From: Leptobrachium leishanense
Lineage: Eukaryota; Chordata; Amphibia; Anura; Megophryidae
Length of the DNA: 64,000 nucleotides
NCBI GenBank assembly: GCA_009667805.1
Contig: CM019066.1
Span: forward strand, 121,834,692-121,898,691
Reading direction: 5' to 3'
Made by a program: the position numbers and the translations under genes. The notes below the pieces were generated by a model that was given only the letters and a program-made list of their open reading frames with translations, was not told the origin of the DNA and did no database searches. Positions 11,956 to 23,123 of this stretch are shown in pieces (the stretch's first letter is position 1; each line of letters opens with the position of its first letter).

Positions 11956-13952
11956 ATATTTTCTTCAAATTCCACCTGATAGACGTTCTATATTTCACTG
12001 CACTAAAGTCTACAGACAGATTAAATAAACTCTATCCATCTCAAAGATGAAAATAAAAAATAAAACCTCACTTCTGTATCCTAAACCTGATGTGAAGTCA
12101 GAATATACTCAGGGTATACGATTACTAAAGACCACAGGGTCCCTGAAAATAGGTCTGTCAGGACCACTGTGGTAATAAGGGATATAACCAAGAAAAACAG
12201 CTCTGACCTGATTACCTAATCCTTTTAATGTGTTTTGAAATTTTAGTAGGCTACTTGTCAACCAGGAATCCCATAAAGTTTCAAATGCTACTAGCTAAAA
12301 GTGAAAACATTTAATATTTCTGCTCGCAGACTTTAACTAACAAATCAATTAAACAGGTTGAGCTGGGTTAAGCAAAGAACTATGATTTTTTTTTTCTGAG
12401 ATGTGAAATAAAATGCCTTTGTCTGAATTTTTTTCTCTTCCTCTCCCCCCTTCTCGGGTTTTAAGTGTTTACAAGGACTCCGCAAAAGCTGCATTCATTA
12501 GAAAGTGTGGCATTTCAGTCGCAGCAGGTGGTCAACCAGAGACCAGGCCATGCCCATGAAACATGCAATCCGTTTTCATATATTTTAACCAGAAATGTGC
12601 CCCTTAATAGATCTCCTAACAGCTCTAATTTCCCTTTCTCCTCTTAATCTGCTCTGTGAGCCATGAGTATGCATTAAAATCTACCTAAAACATTTCACCC
12701 GGAGGCAATGTAATTCCGAAATAAGCAACCAGCGGTTCACAGCTCTGCGGTAATGGATTAATTTGAACCTAATGTCGTTGGAGTTTACTGCTCCAAATGT
12801 TCTGGCGTAGTTGTAGCCTTGAGGCACGGTGTTGTGGCATGCTCAAGTCCTGGAACCAGAGCTACACTTGGCTTAACATCTGTACATCACATTTGCCATG
12901 TGCCTCATTATCCTGCACCCAACTGTGCCTACCTGTCCCAATCAGCTTCTCAGCCACAGGCTATCCAGTTTTTTTTCCATCTTGGAATCTTTGTTCTCCT
13001 TCTCACTTACTAAATTTTTTCAAGACCTTTTGCACCCGAGCAGTGGGGATCCTGTCCATGTGAACCTCGTAGGTTATGGAGGTTCTTAATTCGCCATTAG
13101 AGACAGGAAAATTACAACATTAAGTTTCTTACATGTCACTGCATAAATCGTAACGTTTGCAGATTCTAATCTAATGTCTGAGGCTGAGTGCATGAGCATG
13201 TAATAAAGAGCGGATTGGTTTTGGATTTTTTTTTCTTCTTCAATTGAGGTTTTTTTTTCTTTAATTACCTTTTTTCCTAAGACAAACCAACTCTCCGACT
13301 CAAGAGGAAAAAGTTAATTACAAAAACATGATGTGGAGTAAAAAATACTTAGGTCAAGAAGACTTGGTTTTTAGAATTTTGAAACATGGACTGTTCTTGT
13401 GAAGCATCATTGATTAAAAACAGTCATTCCTAGAGCCTGCACAGGTGAACACCTGAAGCTGTGAAAAATGTAACTTAAATAAATTGCCATCTCTACTTAT
13501 GCAGCTGCCTTACAAAAGGACAATATGTGGTGTCCAACTGTCCATAAATAAATATCACTGCGGGCTGTTAACACCAGCTCAATCACAGGCCCAATTCCAC
13601 AGTAACCAATAACATTGAGGAGTCAGCCATCAAGTATGGTTAGCGCCTCCCAAGCTGAACCAAAATCTATGATGGGACCAGGCTTGGTTGGCAGGTTACT
13701 GCACATTTATGCTTCCTGTTCTTTGTAAGGAAAGTGCAAATGCGGTGTACAGTCGTGAACATGAAAAAGCACCTGCTTCCAAAAGCTGGTGTCCAGGGAT
13801 TTTGCCTTTGCACACACTCGTTTAAGTTCTCCTTACACCCTTACACCTTTGGGACCTGCTGCTGATAGCATGCATTAAGATCTGAGGCTGAAGCCCCGGA
13901 AAAAAAAAAACAACAAGTAATTAAAAAACCATGATGTGGAATAAAAAAATCT
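11956..13952. other. Gene-free stretch with a possible conserved block
   Basis: No transposon ends or coding domains were found. The part at about 12360-12800 is free of obvious repeats and contains TAATGGATTA at 12751-12760, a palindrome of the kind bound by paired-class homeodomains. The overlapping small frames at 12797-13089 share the same DNA in three frames and show no family resemblance. Confidence 0.4.
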
Positions 13953-13954
13953 TA

Positions 13955-14514
13955 CTGTAGATACTCGAGTATATTGCTAGATTTTGGTGACAAAAATTTA
14001 CCTTAAAATTGTAGGGGTCATGTTATATTCGAGACATCTGCATCACATGTAAAAAAAAAACCCCAACCCCCCCCCCAAAAAAACCTTGCCTTGCTCTGGA
14101 TCCCAAGGCTCCCAGAAATTCCAGTAGTGTCACTGAAGTGATTGTGGGCTCCCTGATGCTTGCAAACACTTCAGGAACTCCCAGATTCGGGAGAGGTGGG
14201 ATCCATCACGGCTAGAGGGCACTTCGGGTTTAAGCCAATCTTTCACCTCACTCACCTCCGCCAGCCATCTAGTAAAGACTGGTGGCCGGCGGCTTCATAC
14301 TTAGTTACAACTGCAATCATTCTAGAGCAGAACACCCTGGCCTGAGGGGTGGCCTGACTGTGTTAAGAAAACCTGGAAAGATCTTAATTGTTTACCGGTA
14401 CAATAAAATTTTGCTCCTCGCGTTATATTCGAGTCTTGAGTATTCTCGCATTTCCATAATAAATCTCTATCCATCGCATTATATTCGGGTCGCGCTATAC
14501 TCGAGTATCTAAGG
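13955..14514. mobile_element. TA-flanked MITE with CTCGAGTATA ends
   Basis: Inverted ends CTGTAGATACTCGAGTATA (left) and CCTTAGATACTCGAGTATA (right, minus strand) are flanked by TA at 13953-13954 and 14515-14516. Sub-terminal copies of ATATTCGAG and ATATTCGGG recur on the right side. A TA duplication fits the Tc1/mariner superfamily, but no transposase is present to confirm it. A run of C and A lies near 14050-14084. Confidence 0.6.
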
Positions 14515-14516
14515 TA

Positions 14517-15093
14517 GTTCGAGAAAACTTTGCTTTATGAATTTTGTAAAAATGTAGATTTGTGTGAAATGTAGCTCTAAAACTAGATGGACAAGGTTGC
14601 TGATCACGGTTTTAAAGCAGATATACCACATAGGGGTGGCTGTCATACCCATTTAAAATTAACTAGCAAAATGAAAAGGTACTGTGAGACACAGGCGTTG
14701 CGTACTAGTTAGTTTGGACCTTCTTGGCATCCTGAAACATGCTGTTTAGAGCACACTATCAGCAGGTTTTAAAGAGATGGGAAACTCCATTGGGGTGTCG
14801 TATACCTTAAAAACGAGATGACAGTACGCTCTAAACTGTATTTTTTACCAAATTGAGAATTGTGTAGTGTTGTCATGTTTGGACAGCCACTTCTATGAAG
14901 CATAACCATCATACTACATCAACTCCATTCATTGAAAATTTGTCAAATAGCAGACATAAGACTAAGCTCTTTATGATAACGTTCTAAACCTTTCCAGCTT
15001 TCTGCAACAATACTTTATCTCTTCTGAGACTTCTTTTACGTTCACATCAACAGATGCGTTTTATAAATAGCAGATAAGAGAAATTGTATATTG
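14517..15093. other. Gene-free stretch, nothing recognised
   Basis: Ordinary AT-rich sequence. No repeat ends, coding domain or RNA gene was seen. Confidence 0.5.
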
Positions 15094-15233
15094 CTAACAC
15101 AGGTCTGAACCCTGGCAAGAGCACCTCTCCAGTAAGTGTCCTTGGGCAAGACATACTCGCCACCCAGGACATACTTGAAAACGAGAGAAATCTCAATGTA
15201 TCCTTCCTGGTAAATTACTTTCTCAAAAAAAGA
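15094..15233 (+). mobile_element. SINE copy 2, 5'-truncated
   Basis: This copy starts near the box B region (GGTCTGAACCC, a mutated box B) and continues through AAGAGCACCTCTCCAGTAAG to the LINE-type tail and a short A run. The box A half is missing. The segment ACACCTAACGGTA is deleted relative to the copy at 9037. 5' truncation is usual for target-primed reverse transcription. Confidence 0.8.
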
Positions 15234-15310
15234 ACTCCGACATGCCACAAAGCTGGACTTCATGCATGATTGTTTAGGGGCAATAAAATGGTAGATTTTT
15301 CTATCCTGGC

Positions 15311-17359
15311 TAGGGATGGGCCGAACTCTCTCGAGTTCGGTTCACCGTAGAACACGAACAATACCCAAAGTTCGCGTGCGAACATAGTTCGAATCCAATG
15401 CAAGTCAATGGGACTCGAGCGTTAGTTTTTTAGAGTGCCCTCCAAGAGGGCATATATGCAAGATATTTGCCATAAAAGGTGTATGGGGGTCCGGGTAGTG
15501 CCCTGGGGGACAGGAAACAAGAAAAAAAAGTTTAAAAAAAACGTTTTAAAAGGAATAGTGAGTTTTCCATGAAATAAGGGTTAAAAATAAAAAAGAAAAA
15601 TTCCTTCAAATATCGTGCCTAGGAGGTCCCCATAACCTGCCTGTGAAGTGGTGGATTTTTCGGATGTACAGAAATATGTAAAAACCAAAAAATGACATTT
15701 CAAATGACGGTAAATGGTTTTCCTTTAATCTATCCATAAACAACTGCTTGGGGCGGGAGTCTGTATGAAAAGAGGAGACATTTTAGGACACGCAGAACAA
15801 GTTTAGTGATTTTTTTGGCTAAATTATTGTGAAACGTATGCAGGCTTTGGATGAAAGTAACAATAGGTGCTTTAAATTGGGCCTTTAGAGTCGGCAACAG
15901 TGCCGTCACACAGTAAACCCTCTGAGGATATGAATCTGGTACAGGCGTCAGTGGCAGTGCCCCCAAATATTGTGCCTTTGGTGGCAGGCCAGCAAGTGCC
16001 ATCATACAGTAACCCCTATGTGGTATTGTGGAAGAGTGCAGGGGTGGACCATGCGGTCCTATATTAAAATGATATGAATTTGGTAAAGGCGTCAGTGCAC
16101 CCAAATATTGTGCCTTTGGTGGCAGAAAGTGCATTCATACAGTCACCCCTCTGTGGTATTGTGGTAGAGTGCAGTGGTGGAGGTTTTGGGAATGTAGAAG
16201 AGATCCCCGATCTATTCAGTTACGTCAGCATCAGGGGAGTGATAGCTGCTGATCCAGGACTGATTATTTTTTATAAATGTCAGCCAGTCTACAGAGTCGG
16301 TGGACAGACGCACTCTTTTGTCTGTGACAAAACCTTCAGCGGCACTGAACGTCCTTTCAAAAAGCACACTGGATGAAGGGCAACCTAGTAGCTGCATAGG
16401 ATATTGCTTGGGGCGGCAGTCTGTATGAAAAGAGGAGACATTTTAGGACACGCAGAACAAGTTTAGTGATTTTTTTGGATAAATTATGGTGAAACTTCTG
16501 CAGGCTTTGGATGAAAGTAAGAATAGGTGCTTTAAAATTGGACCTTTATTGTCGGTAACAGTGCCGTCACACCATAACCCCTCTGTGGTATTGTGGAAGA
16601 GTGCAGGGTTGGACCCTGCGGTCCAATATTAAAATGATATGAATCTGGTAATATAGGCGTCAGTGGCAGTGCACCCAAATATTGTGCCTTTAGTGGCAGC
16701 AAGTGCCTTCACACTGTAAGTAACCCCTCTGTGGTATTGTGGAAGAGTGCCGGGTTGGACCCTGCGGTCCAATATTAAAATGATATAAATCTGGTAATAT
16801 AGGCGTCAGTGCACCCAAATATTGTGCCTTTATTGGCAGCTGACAGCTGATAGCTGACTGTCAGTGACTGAGAAGACACACTTTCCACCACCAATTCACA
16901 GATATCTGCAACAAGTGAGCCCCCCCAATTGCTGCTGTCAGTGACTGAGAAGACACGCTTTCCACCAATTTTCAGATATCTGCAACAAGTGAGACCCCCC
17001 CAATAGCTGTCACTGGCAGTGAGAAGACACACTGACAGAACAATCTCCTCTCACTCCTGCAGAAAAACACGTGCTGGCTGGGCTGGGTTGATAGCTCTGT
17101 GAGTCCATGATTGGGCAAAATTTGCCCAATCAGGACTCTGAGCCTTGATTGGCATAGTCTTGCACTTGTCTTGTGGTCAGGTCCGAGGCTCTAGCCAATT
17201 ACAAGCTTCAGGGAAGTGGAAAACTGCATTGTGGTCCATAGTGGTGCATTGTGGGCGAACGCGAGACGAACATGCGGAAATGTTCGCAGTTCGCGAGCTA
17301 TCGAACATGCGATGTTCGATGCGAACTGTCGAACGCATCGAACCGAACGCCCATCCCTA
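15311..17359. mobile_element. hAT element, copy A, exact 8-bp TSD
   Basis: The ends read TAGGGATGGGCCGAAC on the left and TAGGGATGGGCGTTCGGTTC on the minus strand from the right. The 8 bp ATCCTGGC stands on both sides (15303-15310 and 17360-17367), a perfect hAT-type duplication. The 2,049-bp body contains an internal direct duplication: the block from about 15745 (GCTTGGGGCGGGAGTCTGTA) recurs from about 16405 with few differences. It carries only a relic of transposase (16212-16397, minus). A relative with the same interior is at 35434-37570. Confidence 0.9.
16212..16397 (-). pseudogene. hAT transposase C-terminal (dimerisation) fragment
   Basis: The minus-strand frame reads PSSSVLFERTFSAAEGF followed by VTDKRVRLS. 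This pattern (P-S-S-S or A, S-E-R-x-F-S, D-K-R-x-R-L) marks the hAT-family C-terminal dimerisation domain. Only about 60 residues remain; the BED zinc finger and the catalytic core are absent. It lies inside the hAT element 15311-17359 and confirms the superfamily independently of the 8-bp duplication. The equivalent place in the copy at 35434 keeps only the end of this frame. Confidence 0.75.
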
Positions 17360-17367
17360 ATCCTGGC

Positions 17368-18837
17368 TTGGCACTAAATTAACTATTCTAAAACCATGAG
17401 CCTACATATCCCAGAATGGTCACTACCAAACCCTCAGTCTGAATTGCATATTTTTATTATGTCCAACCTTCACCATTCTACCCAACAGATCCTGAGCTGT
17501 TTGCACATCTTGGCTTCCTGTCAAAAGCTCATCATTGTGTGTTTTAAAAGTAAATGGTTTAAATCATATAATAGCTTGGATACTGTAATGAATCTTCTAT
17601 GTACAGTGAATAAAACACTGAATATTTTAACGATTACAAGCAAGGCAAGAACCTAGAGGATCGAAAGGTATAAATACTCGTTCATTGACAGGGTTAATCT
17701 AATGTATAGGCTAAAAAATACCAGCTTGGATTCCTTGTGGAGTGTTAGGGAGGACACCTATACAGGAGCCAAGGTCTGATATCCATTCTACTAGCTCTGT
17801 ATATGGAAAGCAGATTTCGGTATCTCTGGAAATGAGTAGATTTCCAGGAACTTGGCATAATTCCTCCATACCAAAAGAAATCATGGAAAATAATGGACAC
17901 CTGTGTGAGCTTTTCTAGCCTAGAACAGAAAAATGTATTGCTTCCTTCTCTGGCAACAAGCAGATTGGGCTGCAGGGCATACAAAATACCGCTGGCAGAA
18001 TAAGTGGTTTGAAGGTATGTTGTGTTACTAAATATTAAATTGCTATCACAGATATTATATTGCTTTTCGATTGTTCAGCAGACAAATTTAGCATGCACTG
18101 CTTGAAAGATGGCAGAAAAGTATATGATCAGGAATCACATTCAAAGTTTTTAAGCATAGCACCTAGTGATGTTTGAAGTTTGAGATGCCATACCCATATC
18201 CTCACAATTGATTTTTCCCTCAAAATGAACCGTTAACCTCTGGCTACTTAAAGATATTTGGCCTTTGTATAACATATTGTTAAATCGCTTACTGGACGTA
18301 TTTTTCATAGTTTGGTCAACATGGCCCTACAAATAACCGAACCTCCTCCCAACCATTATGTTGTCACTGAGCAATGAGTGGCCAAGAGCTTTTTGCTTCT
18401 CCACAAGCACATCTGTGCATTATCACCCATATAGAGAGTGGGTGATTGTTCAAAAAGCACGCCTTAATCCGGACGTACTCAATTGCTTATTATCAAAAAT
18501 CCCAAGGGTATTTGCTGTTCTTTTTTTGGTATTATTATAGGTTAACATAATATTAGAAACAAATTTAACAGTATAAAGTACCTGACTTACACTGTAATTG
18601 ATTAGCATGGAGGTGGACAATATATTTATAAGACAGAAATTAAATATCATGTATTAAAAGAGATTGATAATATTAAATAAACACTTCAGGTAGAATAGAG
18701 AAGATTGATGCCATATTTCAATCAGATATAGCTCATAGACAGTGAGCTAGAGAGAGAGTGCAAAGACCAACACCATCAGTATTCTATTCACTCAGATGTC
18801 CAAGTTGAGGTCTTCTAAATAAATATAAAATAATTGG
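17368..18837. other. Gene-free stretch, nothing recognised
   Basis: No inverted ends, long open frames or coding domains were seen. Small frames at 17145-17984 and 18358-18650 have no recognisable content. Confidence 0.5.
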
Positions 18838-19925
18838 GAAGTATAATGTAATTAGCAAAAATCAGCATGGTTTTATGAAACACAGATCATCATATCAGAC
18901 TAAAGTAATTACATTCTATGAAGAAGTAGAAGTATAGATCAGGAGGTTGCAATGGATGTGATTTACTTGGATTTTGACAAAGTCTTCAGCACAGTTCCAC
19001 ACAAAAGGTAACTATTAAAATTAAGAAAAAATGGTCTAGATGTGAACTCCTGTTTTTGGATAAAACACGGGCTAAAAGATAGGGTTCAAAGAGTGGTCAT
19101 AAATGGTAAATTTTCAAGATGAACACCAGCGGTAAGTGGTGCCCCTGGGGGGGGTCTATTATAGGACCACTTCAATCTTTTTATACATGACACTGAAATA
19201 AGCATCAAAAGTCATATGTGAGTGTTTGCAGACGAATTCACTCTGGGGATGAAAACATAATTTTGCCTCCTTATAAACCAATGGTAAGACGCACCTTAAA
19301 TATGCCGTGCAATTTTGGGCACCTGTCTTAAGGATATTATAGCGCTAGAAATAGTGCAGAGACGGGCGACTAAATTAATAAGGGGAATGGAAGGTTTAAG
19401 TTATGATTAAAGACTAACAAGTTTAAACCGGTTTAGTTTAGAAAAACAGCAGCTTAGAGGGGATAACTTTATATGAATATATACGTGGCCATTGTAAACC
19501 ATTATCTGGAAACCTATTCACATTATACACATTATATATTAGATGAAAGGAAATTCAGCTAAAAAAAACAAAACACTTTCCTATGTTTTAACAGTGAGAA
19601 CAACAAAGCTGTGGAATTCTCTGCCTGTTGAGGTGGTTGGGTCATAGTTTGTACAGACGTTTAAATGACTGAATGACTTCCTGCAAAAACATAATATTAA
19701 GGGTTAAAATATTTAATATGTGATTAAAAGCTGTTTGATCCAAGGAGAAATCTAACCGCCATTCTGGGGTCAAGAAGGAATTTTTTTCCCAGTGTGTTGC
19801 ATATTCTGCTAGCGCTTCAGACTGGGTTTTTTGCCTTCATTTGGATCAATAGCAGTAGGTGATGTGTGAAAGGATGAAGTCGATGGACGTATGTCTTTTT
19901 TTCAGCCTGTGTAACCGTGTAAATG
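18838..19925 (+). pseudogene. CR1-type LINE, old fragment of reverse transcriptase ORF
   Basis: Translation in shifting frames gives LINE pieces: ISKNQHGFMKHRSS, then VDVIYLDFDKVFSTVPHKR (the reverse transcriptase block normally LDFxKAFDxVPH), then SGAPGG. The C-terminal pieces normally reading LEYAxxxWxP, ALExVQRRATKLI and LWNSLPVEVV follow to about 19630. The 3' part (GAAGGAATTTTTTTCCCAG and TTTGGATCAATAGCAG) is typical of CR1 tails in vertebrates. Many stops and shifts are present, and the region between the two conserved parts is shortened. It is a dead, old copy. Confidence 0.75.
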
Positions 19926-21451
19926 CCAGTTACCCTACATGAATTGATACAGCTGCTTTAATATGAGCAGGGAAATACAATGTTTCAGCTTAATACGCAA
20001 GCTTTTGTATATTTCAAGATGGTGCCTAGGACGGATGTGAAAAAAGAATCCATTGGATGGGTAGCCATTGCTTGCCTAGATTTTCACCATTGATCAATGT
20101 TGCATTAAATAAGGTCTAAGTGAACGATCGAATATGAATGTTTAATTTAATGCTTGAACGTGTTAATCATCCAGGATTTTTTTTCACCTTTACAATAATA
20201 CAACGAGATATGTAACGATAAAGGCAGATTAGAAGAACAACACTAAGGGAAAATAATGCAGCAAATAATTTATGTGGCACAAGCTGTTCCATCTGGCAGT
20301 TTAACTTGTCTGCCAAGAGATTTTCCTATATAAAGTTTTTTTGGTTTTTTTTAAGGAATGGAATATTCTTGTTAACGTATTCTTTTTAGTATCTGTTGAA
20401 CAGATAGCAAAGTATCATTACTACCACATAGTGGAGAACATTTTAAACCCACTTAAATAACACATTTTAAAGCAATTAAAGTGCCGTATGCAAGTCATAT
20501 GGGTTTGCACCAGAACACATCTCAGCAGCACTTCATTGTCAGCCATATTCATTTTGTTGTATTAAATAAAAGTCAGAAATTAAGCAGGAACATTCTTGTG
20601 GCACTTTTTAAATGTAACATGTCTACTATTACAAACAAAATGCATATTTTCAGCAAATTTGAATCACCCAGAGAATTTGCCATGACATGGGGGGAGTTTT
20701 GAGGATAATACTTTATGTTTTTAGGTTGATAAGATTTGTTCCTTATGAACTGTAAAGGATCAAGTAGCACATTTCAGAAGACATATTGCATCTTTCGTCA
20801 AATCAGAACAAAACCTCCGAAAACCAAACCAAAATGTGGCCTACTTGAGTTATCAAAATAGTAAAAAAGATAAAAGAAAAACACAACTTATCTACCATCA
20901 GCAAAGAAGGAATAATTTGGAAGGGAAATGAAAGCCAGTTGACCTAGAATACACTCCCGTGGGTCAGTGCTTGCTGGGTGGAGAATCATGCTACAGAGCA
21001 GACAATTTTCAGCCTGACTGATTTTACTTTCTCTAGCAGGCCGTACAGAACAAACTGACAAAACAAAGGACACAAAATTAATGACCCATACGTTGTGTCA
21101 ATTGACTCATAGTAGCAGTGGCTAGTTCACCCTTCAAATTTTTCACATTGAGATTGTAGCCTTGGGATATCGGTTAAGGGTCACTTACAAATATTTTTAA
21201 GAGGCATCAATTGGCCTTTACCAGTTTGTTAACTGAAGAGAGAAAAAACCCAAAGGAAAATTTGTAAACGCGTATACTCTTATACATATAGGAAACTGGA
21301 GTGCACAAAATTTGAATTGTAATGCGTTCAAAAAGGTGACAAACACCCCATGGAGGAATAGTAAATTCTCATCCAAAATCGTGGAATCCTTAACACATTG
21401 TTCTCCAAGTACTATTGTTATTAATATCCTCATCATATATAGAGAACCTTG
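19926..21451. other. Gene-free stretch, nothing recognised
   Basis: AT-rich sequence without transposon ends or coding domains. Small open frames on both strands at 20481-20770 and 20888-21436 overlap each other and show no family features. Confidence 0.5.
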
Positions 21452-22208
21452 CTACATATGGGTAATGTAGCACAGGAGCTCTGTGATGCAGTTCATTGAA
21501 TTGCTGTGACGTGCAAATGGCTTCTGCAATAATAAACCTTATTGGTTTTGGCGAGGAAGCCATTTATCTCCTTTCTTGCCCTCCACAACAACCCAAGTAA
21601 GTACTGATTTGTCCTACGGGTCCAAGCATCCAACTGCAACTGGTCATGCCTAGCTTCTGCTGACGAGGGTCCAATAAACCCGAAACAGCACTGTCCAGAA
21701 TTGGCTTTGACCAGTTGCATAAACCTGATCTCTGCTAAAAAGAAAGCCATCTGGTATGGCATGGCACGGATTGAAGGGTTCCGTTAAAAACAGACCCAGG
21801 ATGCAAAAAATTGAGACATAGGGGTCATTTGCAGGTCTTGCCCAGAGTTCCTTGCTCCATATGGGGAATGTAGCACAGGAGCTCTGGGATGCAGTCTTTT
21901 TTTTTTTTTTTTTTTTTTTGTGTGACAGGATTTTACCAGGAAGGATACATTGAGATTTCTCTCGTTTTCAAGTATGTCCTGGGTGGCGAGTATGTATCGT
22001 TAGGTGTCTTGCCCAAGGACACTTACTGGAGAGGTTGCTCGCTGGGATCGAACCCATGTCTCCACAGGCTCTCTCCATGCAGAGCGGTGACATTACCTCT
22101 ACTCCACCCAGCCGTGATGTGCAAATGGCATCTGCAATTAGTTAACCTTATTGGTTATAGCGTGGAGGCTTTTATCAAATTTTTTTGCCCTCCACCACAA
22201 CCCAAGTA

Positions 22209-22211
<3 letters not shown>
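21452..22211. repeat. Local direct duplication, second copy split by a SINE
   Basis: The block at about 21452-21607 (GTAGCACAGGAGCTCTGTGA, then GTGCAAATGGCTTCTGCAAT, then CCTTATTGGTT and GCCCTCCAC) recurs at about 21862-22211 with the same order of landmarks. In the second copy the SINE at 21897-22114 lies between GATGCAGT and GTGATGTGCAAATGG. In the first copy these are separated by only a short sequence, which shows the unoccupied state. The duplication therefore preceded the SINE insertion, which removed or replaced about 13 bp. Confidence 0.75.
21897..22114 (-). mobile_element. tRNA-derived SINE, copy 3
   Basis: Full-length copy in reverse orientation. A T run at 21897-21919 is the A-rich tail. 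It is followed by the LINE-type 3' block (ACATTGAGATTTCTCTCGTT), the central CCTTGGGCAAGAC complement, a box B complement (GGGATCGAACCC at about 22049-22060) and the box A region ending CTACTCCACCCAGCCG at 22114. Confidence 0.85.

Positions 22212-22282
<71 letters not shown>
22212..22282. repeat. (GT)n/(TA)n microsatellite
   Basis: A short GT tract passes into about 30 TA units. Simple sequence, likely unstable in length. Confidence 0.95.
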
Positions 22283-22285
<3 letters not shown>

Positions 22286-22440
22286 TCGATAGGCCGTGTT
22301 AGTCCAGTTTGCCAAAATCATGAGTATAGCAGTACGTAATGATACCATTTTTATTGGACTAACGTTACATTTAAAAGACGAGCTTTCGAGAGGATTCCTC
22401 TCTTCCTCAGGTCAGGAAGCTTTCTGATCAGTTCCTAGAA
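22283..22440. repeat. Dispersed repeat with TTTTTATTGGACTAACG motif
   Basis: The sequence TTGCCAAAATCATGAGTATA, then TTTTTATTGGACTAACG and GAGCTTTCGAGAGG resembles an interspersed vertebrate repeat I have seen described only as part of larger repeats. The ends are not visible in this window, and I do not assign a superfamily. Confidence 0.3.
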
Positions 22441-22716
22441 TTAAACATTAGGACATAAAGGGTCACATGGGTGGGGGGTTGGATGTCACAAAGAGTAGAG
22501 TCAAATGGTATGTTCAAAACGGGAAAATGAACGCATGAGGGATCTTGGGCCCATAATAAAACAACAGAGATAAGATCATACAACCTAGAATGAAAAAAGG
22601 AGAAAAAGAAAAAAAAAACAAAAAAACACAAAAAACTGTGAAGGCTGAAAGATATATATCTACAACATTATCAGTAGTGTTTTGCATTATAAATGTGGGG
22701 AATAGAACAAGCAATA

Positions 22717-22920
22717 TTTTTTTTTTTGTGAAAGGATTGTGCCAGGAAGGATACATTGAGATTTCTCTCGTTTTCAAGTATGTCCTGGGTGGCGTGTGTG
22801 TACTGTTAGGTGTCTTGCCAAGGACACTTACTGGAGAGGTTGCTCGCTGGGATCGAACCCATGACTCCACAGGCTCTCTCCATGCAGAGCGGTGACATTA
22901 CCTCTACTCCACCCAGCCGG
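22717..22920 (-). mobile_element. tRNA-derived SINE, copy 4
   Basis: A reverse-oriented, nearly full-length copy: T run at 22717-22727, LINE-type tail complement, box B complement (GGGATCGAACCC) and box A end CTACTCCACCCAGCCGG. It adjoins the inverted P segment that begins near 22931. Confidence 0.85.
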
Positions 22921-22930
22921 TACGATTATT

Positions 22931-23123
22931 ACATTATTATTATAATATTACAGAAAACTGATGCAATATATGGACAAGGCTCTGCTCAGGTAACTTTACA
23001 ATGTATTCCAAGAACCTATGTACCTTAAACAAGTCAAGAAACCGACTCCTAGGATTTTGCATTTTGTGGGATATATTCAAAGGACATCACCAGGGAAATT
23101 TTTAGAAGTTTCTTAAGCTCCCT
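22931..23123 (-). repeat. Paralogous segment P, copy 3, distal half
   Basis: Read on the minus strand this continues the P sequence after the L2 insertion: GACAGGGAGCTTAAGAAA, then CCCTGGTGATGTCCTTTGAA, matching 11625-11680 and 26470-26520. Similarity fades toward 22931. Confidence 0.7.

Noticed and set aside
12797..13089. Three overlapping plus-strand frames of 60-90 codons
   Set aside because: They occupy the same DNA in three frames and none shows a family motif or splice context that would make it an exon.
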